A stretch of 14,484 nt of DNA from contig CANRMK010000016.1 in NCBI GenBank assembly GCA_947631715.1, positions 1 through 14,484 of the forward strand, in the 5' to 3' direction. A program made the position numbers and the translations under genes. Positions 1-7,084 of the stretch are shown piece after piece. The stretch is from an uncultured Acetatifactor sp. GTDB lineage: Bacteria; Bacillota; Clostridia; Lachnospirales; Lachnospiraceae. Position 1 is the stretch's first letter, and each line of letters starts with the position of its first letter. Below the pieces are notes generated by a model. It was not told the origin of the DNA and made no database searches. It worked only from the letters and a program-made list of their open reading frames with translations.

Positions 1-2241
1 CTTCTTTTTGCCCTTGCGGGCTGCGGGAAAGAGGAGCAAGCCGGGCAGGATCCGGAATGGGTGTATGTGCCGGAATTTCTGGAGCTGCAGGATGCGGATG
101 AGGTCTCCTGGTATGATTCCGCCATTCGGGGCGAGGAGCTGTACGCTTTCAGTCATAGCTATGACGAGACGGCGCAGAAATCGGTCACAGCCCTTGTGCA
201 CTGGCCCCTGCAGGGCGGCACGCCGGAAAAGGTCACGCTGGATCTGCCGGAGAACGCAGGGATCCAGACCTGGTGCCTGGGGGAGGACGGAAAGCTTTAT
301 GCCGCATTGTCCACATGGACGATGAACGAGGACGGGAGCGGCGGTACGGAGACCTGGCAGTACGCCGTGTTTGACGATCAGGGAAAGCTCCTTTCAAGCC
401 AGGACATCAGCAGCCTCTTTGAGGACGAATACAGCTATCTGGCCGCTATGACGGTGGATTCCCAGGGCCGGATCTACATATTGTCGCAGCAGGGGGTGAT
501 CCTGTTAGACGAGCAGGGAACAGAGCGCGGTACGGTGGCGCTCCCGCCGGACAGCTATGCAGACAGCATGGATACGGGCCTGGACGGCAAGGTCTATGTG
601 GACGTGACCACCTATGGCGGTGAAGAATCCTCCACCACTCTGCTGCCCATTGATTTTGACACAAAGAGCTTCGGCGAGGGGTACGGAAATTATCCCTCCG
701 GATCGGGAAACGGCGGGCTGGTACAGGACAGCAGCGGGAAATTCCTTGCGCAGGACGGCACCAAGGTGATAGCGTACGATCCGGATACCCAGGAGTCGGA
801 GGAGCTTTTCCAGTGGCTGGACTGCGATATCAACGGCTCCAGCGTACAGTGCATGGGCTGTCTTGAGGACGGACGCATTGCCGTGGTGTACCAGGACTGG
901 GATACCCGTGAGAGCGGCGCGGCGCTTCTGACAAAGACGGCTTACGCCGAGGTGCCCCATAAGACCCAGATCGTGGTGGCCTCTGTTTACGGCACCGGCT
1001 CCGATCTCCAGGCGGCTGCCGTGAACTTTAATAAGAACAATGACCAGTATCATGTGACAGTGCGGAGCTATATGGACTCCTATGGGCAGTGGTCGGAGGA
1101 GCTCTGGCAGGATGCCATAAAGCGGCTCAACAGCGACATTACGTCAAACAACTGCCCGGATCTGATCGATCTTTCCTCCGTGGATATGGCCCAGCTTGCC
1201 GCAAAGGGCGCATTTGAAGACTTGAATCCTTTCCTGGATCAGAGCTCAGTGCTCAGCCGGGAGGATATGATCGAAAATGTGCTGAATGCCTACACCTTTG
1301 ACGGGAAGCTGACGGCCATTCCCACCAGCTTTGATATGCGCACTGTCATCGGAAGCAGTGAGGAAGTAGGAGATGAGATGGGCTGGAGCCTGGAGGAGAT
1401 GATCGCGTTCGCGGATGCGCACCCGGGTGCGGAGCTTTTTGACAGGACTTCCAAGGATCGCATCATGCAGTGCTGCCTCACCTACAATATGGACGTATTT
1501 CTGGACTGGAGCACAGGGGAATGCAGCTTTGACAGCGATGAATTCAAGAAGCTCCTGGAGTTCGTCAACCGGTTCCCGGACCAGGACAGCATTACTTATA
1601 ACGAGGGCGATCCGTCCGAGGCTATGAGGATTCAGAACGGCCAGGTGCTTTTGACGGAGGCTTCTATCTTTGACCTGGAGGAAATACAGCTCTATAAAGC
1701 CATGTTCCAGGGACCTGTGACCTGTATCGGCTATCCCAGCGCCGACAACAGCAGCGGTTGTGTCCTGGACGGGATCGGCACTTATGCCATTACCTCGAAG
1801 TCTAAGGTCAAGGACGGGGCGTGGGCATTTCTGGAAAGCTACTACACCCTGTGCCAGGACAGCCAGATGTACAGCTGGGGGCTTCCGAACAGCAAAAGCA
1901 AGCTGGAGGAGATGAAAAAAGAAGCCCTTGAGGTAGTGTATGTGACGGACGAAAACGGCGAGGTGGTGCTGGACGAGAACGGCGAGCCTATGGTCCAGGG
2001 GACCGGCCACGGTGTGGGATACGGAGACTGGGAATACGATTACCGCAAGCCCACCGAGGAGGAAGTAGATACGATCTTCCAGCTGATGGAAGTGGCAAGA
2101 CCGGTGTCCGGCAGCGATGAAATGATCCTGAACATCATAAACGAAGAGGCGGCGCCGTTCTATCAGGGACAGAAGTCCGTGGACGAGGTATCCTCCATTA
2201 TCCAGAGCCGCGTGCGCAATTATGTGGACGAGAACCGCTGA
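1..2241 (+). CDS. Beta-propeller-like / family 1 solute-binding lipoprotein (5' partial)
   Basis: This is a surface lipoprotein, probably the substrate-capture component of the ABC-type system encoded just downstream. The reading frame is open from the first base. The visible protein begins inside a signal peptide and reaches a lipobox L-A-G-C, with the lipidated Cys at bases 22-24. The true start is therefore upstream of the window, and GTG at 61 is only an internal codon. Codons 20-315 look like a propeller-type repeat region, with recurring G-K/R-x-Y strands such as GKLYAAL, GRIYIL and GKVYVDV. From codon 321 (KTQIVVASVYG) to the end it resembles an extracellular solute-binding protein, including the segment NCPDLIDLSS and the C-terminal IINEEAAPFYQGQ. 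It is paralogous to the protein at 7081-9642. The ligand is unknown; a sugar or oligosaccharide is the default guess from the neighbouring permeases. The propeller assignment is by eye. Confidence 0.85.
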   Translation, partial: LLFALAGCGKEEQAGQDPEWVYVPEFLELQDADEVSWYDSAIRGEELYAFSHSYDETAQKSVTALVHWPLQGGTPEKVTLDLPENAGIQTWCLGEDGKLYAALSTWTMNEDGSGGTETWQYAVFDDQGKLLSSQDISSLFEDEYSYLAAMTVDSQGRIYILSQQGVILLDEQGTERGTVALPPDSYADSMDTGLDGKVYVDVTTYGGEESSTTLLPIDFDTKSFGEGYGNYPSGSGNGGLVQDSSGKFLAQDGTKVIAYDPDTQESEELFQWLDCDINGSSVQCMGCLEDGRIAVVYQDWDTRESGAALLTKTAYAEVPHKTQIVVASVYGTGSDLQAAAVNFNKNNDQYHVTVRSYMDSYGQWSEELWQDAIKRLNSDITSNNCPDLIDLSSVDMAQLAAKGAFEDLNPFLDQSSVLSREDMIENVLNAYTFDGKLTAIPTSFDMRTVIGSSEEVGDEMGWSLEEMIAFADAHPGAELFDRTSKDRIMQCCLTYNMDVFLDWSTGECSFDSDEFKKLLEFVNRFPDQDSITYNEGDPSEAMRIQNGQVLLTEASIFDLEEIQLYKAMFQGPVTCIGYPSADNSSGCVLDGIGTYAITSKSKVKDGAWAFLESYYTLCQDSQMYSWGLPNSKSKLEEMKKEALEVVYVTDENGEVVLDENGEPMVQGTGHGVGYGDWEYDYRKPTEEEVDTIFQLMEVARPVSGSDEMILNIINEEAAPFYQGQKSVDEVSSIIQSRVRNYVDENR

Positions 2242-2279
2242 TAAGGCGGGATGATCTTCCGGGGATGGCATAGTGAAGT

Positions 2280-3203
2280 ATGAAGAAGCAGCTTAGAGTG
2301 AAGAGAGAAAAAGCGAAGAGACCGCGCACAAAGATGACGCGCAGAATGCGCAAACTGAAGTTAAGCTCGGGGGCGTACATTGCCCCCAGCCTGATCGGGG
2401 TGCTTTTGTTCTTTATCCTGCCCTTTTTGGTGGTGATCTATTACTCCATGGTGGACAATCCCATCAGTGGGAATTTTGTCTTTCTCGATAATTTTAAGAG
2501 CATCGTGGAAAATAATGCGTTCCGCAGGGCGGTTCACAACACCCTGACCTTTTCCGCCGTATCCGTGCCCTTAGCGGTGGTGCTGTCGCTGCTTCTGGCT
2601 ATTGTGCTGGAAGCAAAGCTGCCGTTCAGGAGCCAGTTCCGGACCTTTTTCTTGAGCCCCATGATGGTGCCGGTGGCCTCCATCGTGCTGATCTGGCAGG
2701 TGCTGTTCCACTATAACGGGGCGGTGAACGATATTCTGGGAGTGTTCGGGTGGCCGAAGACGGACTGGCTGAAATCCGGTTACGCCCAGATCGTGGTAGT
2801 CATTCTCTTTCTGTGGAAGAACCTGGGGTATAATATGATCCTGTTCATGGCGGCTTTAGCCAGCGTGCCGAGGGACATTCTGGAGGTGGCGAGGCTGGAG
2901 AGCGCAACGCCGCTGCAGACCTTTTTTTACATTAAGATCAGGTATCTTTCCTCCACGATCCTTTTTGTGACCATCATGTCCCTGATCAATTCCTTTAAGG
3001 TGTTCCGGGAGGTGTACCTGCTGACGGGAGATTACCCATATGATACCATATATCTTCTGCAGCATTTTATGAACAATAAATTCAAAAGCCTGGACTATCA
3101 GACCCTGTCCGCTGCGGCTGTGCTCATGAGCCTTGTGATGATCGTGATCATAGGGATCCTGTTCTTAGCGGAGAACTGGTTCGGAAAGGATGTGGAGGGA
3201 TGA
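2280..3203 (+). CDS. ABC transporter permease, MalF/LacF-like
   Basis: Integral membrane permease of the binding-protein-dependent carbohydrate type, expected to pair with the next gene as a heterodimer. It is 307 residues, normal for the family. A very basic cytoplasmic tail (about residues 2-28) precedes the first membrane segment (about 30-56), and several more hydrophobic segments follow. The cytoplasmic coupling (EAA) loop lies around residues 195-220. It reads LEVARLESATPLQ and then IKIRYL, so the usual Gly after D/E is Ser and the usual Leu-Pro is replaced. This is a degenerate EAA motif. The start ATG follows the previous stop by 38 bases with only a weak ribosome binding site. ATG codons at residues 19 and 23 are alternatives. 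The stop overlaps the next start by 4 bases (ATGA), indicating translational coupling. The substrate is not predictable. Confidence 0.88.
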   Translation: MKKQLRVKREKAKRPRTKMTRRMRKLKLSSGAYIAPSLIGVLLFFILPFLVVIYYSMVDNPISGNFVFLDNFKSIVENNAFRRAVHNTLTFSAVSVPLAVVLSLLLAIVLEAKLPFRSQFRTFFLSPMMVPVASIVLIWQVLFHYNGAVNDILGVFGWPKTDWLKSGYAQIVVVILFLWKNLGYNMILFMAALASVPRDILEVARLESATPLQTFFYIKIRYLSSTILFVTIMSLINSFKVFREVYLLTGDYPYDTIYLLQHFMNNKFKSLDYQTLSAAAVLMSLVMIVIIGILFLAENWFGKDVEG

Positions 3204-4147
3204 CCGGAGAGGATAAGAGCGCGGGAGCCGCAAGGCGTCCGGCGCACCGCGCCGTGAGAGCCCGGAAGATATTGAGCGGCGCCAAGATCATGCTGGCGAC
3301 CCTGATCGCGGCCTCCTTTGCCATATTGTTCCTGATGCCGATCGTACTGACCATCACCAATTCCTTTATGGCGGCATCGGAGATCTCCGCCAATTACGGT
3401 TCTGTGTTCGCCACCACCGAGAGCGGCGGGAAAGTATATATCGCTGAGAAAGTAAACCTGAAATTTATTCCCGATATGGTCTCTTTCAGCCAGTATATCA
3501 CGGTGCTTGTGAAAAGCCCGGAATATCTTCTGAAATTCTGGAATTCCGTGATCCTGGTAGTCCCCATTGTGGTGTTCCAGCTGATCGTGGCCTCCCTGGC
3601 CTCCTATGGGTTTGCCAGGTACAGGGGCAGGTTAAGGGAGATCATTTTCTTTGCCTATATCATACTGATGCTGATGCCTTATCAGGTGACGCTGGTGCCC
3701 AACTATCTGGTCAGCGACTGGCTGAATATCCTGGATACCAACTGGGCGATCTGGCTGCCGGGAATCTTCTCGCCTTTCGCGGTGTTCCTGCTCACGAAAT
3801 TCATGCGCAGGATTCCCACGTCCGTTTTGGAGGCGGCCCAGATAGACGGGGCGGGGGAGTGGCAGATCTATCGCAGGATCTGTCTGCCGCTCTGCAAGGG
3901 AGCCATCTGCTCCGCGGCGATCCTGGTATTCATCGATTACTGGAACATGGTGGAGCAGCCGCTGATCTTGATGAGCGATCCGGACACCCACCCTCTGTCG
4001 GTGTTCTTAAGCAGGATCAACGCCGGAGAGATCGGCCTTGCCTTTGCGGTGGCCACGATCTATATGGTGCCCAGCCTGCTGATCTTTCTGTACGGCGAGG
4101 AGTACCTGGTGGACGGGATCACCTATCAGGGCGGGATCAAGGGCTGA
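3200..4147 (+). CDS. Carbohydrate-type ABC transporter permease, MalG-like
   Basis: Second permease subunit of the import-type transporter, 315 residues. A hydrophilic start is followed by a first membrane segment near residues 30-55. A sizeable extracytoplasmic loop comes next, including NLKFIPDMVSFSQY, and then the remaining membrane helices. The EAA coupling loop is intact (IPTSVLEAAQIDGAGEWQ, then ICLPL), unlike that of the upstream partner. This is the surface that should engage an ATPase such as MsmX/MalK. The start overlaps the previous stop by 4 bases. AAAGGA at 3185-3190 is correctly spaced as ribosome binding site, whereas the GGAGGG touching the ATG is too close. No nucleotide-binding subunit is encoded in the window, so an upstream or shared ATPase is inferred. 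Confidence 0.9.
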   Translation: MTGEDKSAGAARRPAHRAVRARKILSGAKIMLATLIAASFAILFLMPIVLTITNSFMAASEISANYGSVFATTESGGKVYIAEKVNLKFIPDMVSFSQYITVLVKSPEYLLKFWNSVILVVPIVVFQLIVASLASYGFARYRGRLREIIFFAYIILMLMPYQVTLVPNYLVSDWLNILDTNWAIWLPGIFSPFAVFLLTKFMRRIPTSVLEAAQIDGAGEWQIYRRICLPLCKGAICSAAILVFIDYWNMVEQPLILMSDPDTHPLSVFLSRINAGEIGLAFAVATIYMVPSLLIFLYGEEYLVDGITYQGGIKG

Positions 4148-4163
4148 TGAAGATATCATTGTG

Positions 4164-4168
4164 AGGAG
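4164..4168 (+). promoter_or_regulatory. Ribosome binding site of the adaptor gene
   Basis: AGGAG lies 9 bases before ATG 4178 and 6 bases before GTG 4175. Both starts are in frame and differ by one residue. The ATG is preferred for its codon and spacing. Confidence 0.65.
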
Positions 4169-4177
4169 AGAAAAGTG

Positions 4178-5866
4178 ATGAACGAGAACGGAAAGAACAG
4201 GCGTGAATGGGTCAAGACGGCGGCGATCATCTTCCTGTCGGTGATGCTGGTGCTGACCTTTTTCTCCAACACGATCATGAATTATTCCCTGCCGGAGGTG
4301 GCCACCCAGTATGTGCAGTCCGGCACCATCACGGCAAAGATCCGGGGAACGGGCACTGTGGAGAGCGACGATCCCTATGAGGTGAAAGTGATCCAGTCGC
4401 GGAAAGTGGAGAGCGTTGCCGTGAAAGTGGGCGATCAGGTCCAGAAAGGCGATGTGCTCCTGTATCTGGCTGATGAGGAGAGCGAGGAGCTGGAGACGGC
4501 GCGCCAGGAACTGAAAGCTGCTGAAAAGGAGCTTGACAGCGCCTGGGACGGATATTATCAGGGGTTATTGGATGCAAATGTGACTGATTCAGGAGTTCAG
4601 GCGGCGAACGGCGGCGTGTCCATGGAAACATACCGTCAGCAGCTGACGCAGGCTCAGAACGCGTACAAAGATGCACAGAACAGAGTGGATGAGATTACAG
4701 AGTGGAAAGATGCCATCGGCAGACAGATAGATATCGATACAAATACAGACAGCAGCCTGGGAGATGAGACGGAAGCCTATGAGAAAGCGGAGGAAGCTTT
4801 CCAGGCAGCCGATAGCCGGAAAAAACAGGCGGAGATCGCACTGCAGGCGGCCCAGGCAAAAGTCTCCGGCCTTGAGAACAATATGCAGACAGTATCTGAT
4901 TCTGACGGGGATACTTCCGAATTGAATAAGCAGATTCAAACGGCTCAGGCAGAAGTCCGCAATGCGGAGAATGTGCTGGCCGAAGCGGAGGTGGAACTGC
5001 AGAGAAGAACAGTGGCTCGTGATGAAGCAAAGCAGACGTTGGAAAATAAGCGGAATAAGATTCTGGGAAACCTTACCAGTCAGAGCAAATATACGGAAAA
5101 TGATCTGGCGGCAGCAACCGAGGACGCAAATCAAAAAAAGAAAGCCTTGGATGAGCTGACCGCTACATTGACGGGTATGTTCAGTTTGGACGGCAAGAAA
5201 GAGGCCATTGACGATGCCCGGGAAAAAGTGGAGGAAGCCCAGGAAAAGGTGGACAAGGAAGTGGAGAAATCCATCGGGGCGACCGTCACCGCCGATATCG
5301 CGGGAACGGTGAGCGAGATCAACATTGTGGCGGGGAATACTACCAGCGCGGATACGCCCGTCATGAAGCTCCAGCCCGAGGGAAAGGGATATACCATGAG
5401 CATTTCCGTCACCAACGATCAGGCGAGACGGGTGAGCGTGGGGGACAGGGCAGACCTGGTAAATGCCTGGAGATATGATGACATGGAAGTGACGCTGGCA
5501 GGCATCAGGCCCGACCCCCAGGATCCTGGCCAGAAGAAGCTTTTGACCTTTAACGTGTCCGGCAGTGTGGTGGCCGGGCAGACGCTGAATATTTCCGTGG
5601 GACAGCAGAGCTCCAATTTTGACTATATCGTTCCCAACAGCGCGATCCGGGAGGATTCCAACGGGAAGTTTATCCTTGTGGTGGAATCCAAGCCCACGCC
5701 GCTGTCCACGCGGTACAAGGCAGTCCGCGTGGATGTGGAGGTGATCGCCAGCGATGACACCCAGTCCGCCATAAACGGCGCCGCGCTTTACGGCGGCGAG
5801 TTCGTGATCACCACCTCCACCCAGCCTGTGGAGCCCGGACAGCAGGTCCGGCTGGCTGATAATTAA
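4178..5866 (+). CDS. HlyD/MacA-like membrane-fusion (efflux adaptor) protein
   Basis: Extracytoplasmic adaptor of the HlyD/RND-adaptor family, which in Gram-positive MacAB-like systems docks on a MacB-type permease. It is 562 residues from ATG 4178, long for the family. The order is: a single membrane anchor (about residues 10-33); a first lipoyl half (about 48-95, with KVGDQVQKGDVLLYL); an extended alpha-helical coiled coil (about 97-366, rich in A, E, K and Q, probably several segments); a second lipoyl half (about 368-400, with ADIAGTVSEINIVAG); then beta-barrel and membrane-proximal domains to the C-terminus. It lies 30 bases after the permease stop. An export-type adaptor inside an import-type permease cluster is unexpected. 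Bases about 4560-5180, encoding the coiled coil, have clearly lower GC than the rest of the gene. The family call is firm; the partner and cargo are unknown. Confidence 0.88.
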   Translation: MNENGKNRREWVKTAAIIFLSVMLVLTFFSNTIMNYSLPEVATQYVQSGTITAKIRGTGTVESDDPYEVKVIQSRKVESVAVKVGDQVQKGDVLLYLADEESEELETARQELKAAEKELDSAWDGYYQGLLDANVTDSGVQAANGGVSMETYRQQLTQAQNAYKDAQNRVDEITEWKDAIGRQIDIDTNTDSSLGDETEAYEKAEEAFQAADSRKKQAEIALQAAQAKVSGLENNMQTVSDSDGDTSELNKQIQTAQAEVRNAENVLAEAEVELQRRTVARDEAKQTLENKRNKILGNLTSQSKYTENDLAAATEDANQKKKALDELTATLTGMFSLDGKKEAIDDAREKVEEAQEKVDKEVEKSIGATVTADIAGTVSEINIVAGNTTSADTPVMKLQPEGKGYTMSISVTNDQARRVSVGDRADLVNAWRYDDMEVTLAGIRPDPQDPGQKKLLTFNVSGSVVAGQTLNISVGQQSSNFDYIVPNSAIREDSNGKFILVVESKPTPLSTRYKAVRVDVEVIASDDTQSAINGAALYGGEFVITTSTQPVEPGQQVRLADN

Positions 5867-5889
5867 GGGGAAATGTGTAGCCTGTGTCC

Positions 5890-5930
5890 GCGCTGCCGGC
5901 ACGGGCGGGCCGGAGAGTAAGAGGCAGCGC
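5890..5930 (+). other. GC-rich stem-loop between adaptor and MacB-like gene
   Basis: An 8-base perfect inverted repeat (GCGCTGCC at 5890-5897, GGCAGCGC at 5923-5930) flanks a 25-base loop. It fills much of the only long gap (81 bases) inside the cluster. No T-run follows, so it is not an intrinsic terminator. It could stabilise the upstream mRNA or lower expression of the downstream gene, whose own ribosome binding site is weak. The function is inferred. Confidence 0.4.
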
Positions 5931-5947
5931 AGAAATGAGCGGAAGCT

Positions 5948-7084
5948 ATGAAGAAGCGAATTGTGGGCATCAGCGGTGCCGTTTCCTTTGTGGTATTCCT
6001 GATGCTGTTCTGGGCAGTGCGGCATGTGGCCGCCGGTATTCCCGAACAGCAGATGGCCGGACGCTGGAGCGGTGAGGGGGAAGCGGCGGCCCAGGTCAGC
6101 TGTTTTTTCTCCGTCAACAGCGGCATTACTTCCGACCGCATTGAGGAGCTGGAGCATTCCGTGGACGGAGCGCTTGCGGAGGCCAGCGTGGTGCAGGAGT
6201 CCGAAAATCCCGGCGCGAGACTGTGGGCGGACGCATACAGCGCCTCGGGCACGATTACTATGGTAAGCGACAGGGCTTCCCTGGAGGCGGACGCCGTGGG
6301 GATAGGCGGGGACTTCTTTCTCTTTCACCCCTTAAAGCTGCTTTCAGGCTCTTATTTTTCGGGAAACGATGTGATGAAAGACTACTGCATCATCGACGAA
6401 GACGCGGCCTGGCAGCTGTTCGGATCCTCCAATGTGGCGGGAATGTACGTCTACATCAACGGAATCCCTCATATGGTGGCCGGAGTGGCGGAGCGTCCCA
6501 GGGGCCGCCTGGAGGAGGGGGCAGGACTGGACGGGCCCCTCGTCTATGTGTCCTATGAATCCCTGGAACAGCTGGGGCAGAATCACGGGATCAACTGCTT
6601 TGAGATCGTAATGCCGAACCCTGTCACAGGCTTTGCGGAAAAATTTGTCAGGGATAATCTGGGAAGCGACGAAAGGGAGACGGAGGTGGTGGAAAATACC
6701 TCCCGGTATTCCTTTCTGCCCCGCCTGAAGCTTGTCTCCCGGTTCGGATTAAGGTCCATGAACGGCAGGGCCATCATTTACCCTTACTGGGAAAACATCG
6801 CCAGGGGATATGAGGACATTCTGGCCCTGGTCACACTGTTCGAGATGGTGTTTCTTCTCTATGCAGTGGGGACGGCGTCCGTCCTGGCCGTGATCTGGTG
6901 GCGGCATAAGGGATGGACCGTGAAAGAAAAGGCGCTTCTCTTAAAGGATAAGGCAGAACGCTTCTGGGAGAGAGCGCGGGAAAAGCGGCGGGAGCACAGA
7001 CAGGAGAAAAAGGCCGGAAAGATGCTGGAAAGGTCAGAAAATAAAACAGGCCCACAGGAGGGTCAGGGAGGCAATTTATTATGA
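5948..7084 (+). CDS. Two-pass membrane protein with MacB-type extracytoplasmic core domain
   Basis: This 378-residue protein resembles the MacB/FtsX-type permeases that work with HlyD/MacA adaptors, but it is reduced. It has an N-terminal membrane helix (about residues 4-28) and a large extracytoplasmic domain with the MacB_PCD-like signature FFLFHPLKLLSGSYF and then DEDAAWQLFGSSNVAGMYV. One further helix (about 291-318) leads to a 58-residue, strongly basic, probably helical cytoplasmic tail. The two extra C-terminal helices of a full MacB permease are absent, and no ATPase domain is fused. The start at 5948 follows an in-frame stop at 5936-5938. GGAAG lies only 2 bases before it, so initiation may be weak. 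The stop overlaps the next start (ATGA). It sits directly after the adaptor gene, its probable partner. The family assignment rests on motif resemblance by eye. Confidence 0.7.
   Translation: MKKRIVGISGAVSFVVFLMLFWAVRHVAAGIPEQQMAGRWSGEGEAAAQVSCFFSVNSGITSDRIEELEHSVDGALAEASVVQESENPGARLWADAYSASGTITMVSDRASLEADAVGIGGDFFLFHPLKLLSGSYFSGNDVMKDYCIIDEDAAWQLFGSSNVAGMYVYINGIPHMVAGVAERPRGRLEEGAGLDGPLVYVSYESLEQLGQNHGINCFEIVMPNPVTGFAEKFVRDNLGSDERETEVVENTSRYSFLPRLKLVSRFGLRSMNGRAIIYPYWENIARGYEDILALVTLFEMVFLLYAVGTASVLAVIWWRHKGWTVKEKALLLKDKAERFWERAREKRREHRQEKKAGKMLERSENKTGPQEGQGGNLL
7066..7071 (+). promoter_or_regulatory. Ribosome binding site of second binding-protein gene
   Basis: GGGAGG lies 9 bases before ATG 7081, inside the end of the preceding gene. 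It is the strongest ribosome binding site in the cluster, which fits high expression of a binding protein. Confidence 0.7.

Noticed and set aside
61..63. GTG as start of the first binding protein
   Set aside because: The frame is open to base 1 and encodes a lipobox ending in Cys at 22-24, so the start is upstream of the window.
1246..2271. Minus-strand open frame of 341 codons opposite the first binding protein
   Set aside because: It is antisense to a clear lipoprotein gene, has no recognisable domain, and its composition is typical of antisense frames in moderately high-GC DNA.
4589..6328. Long minus-strand open frame of 579 codons opposite the adaptor and MacB-like genes
   Set aside because: It spans two well-supported plus-strand genes and their gap, its translation is low-complexity and rich in His, Leu and Arg, and no family motif or ribosome binding site was seen. 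It mirrors codon bias of the sense strand.
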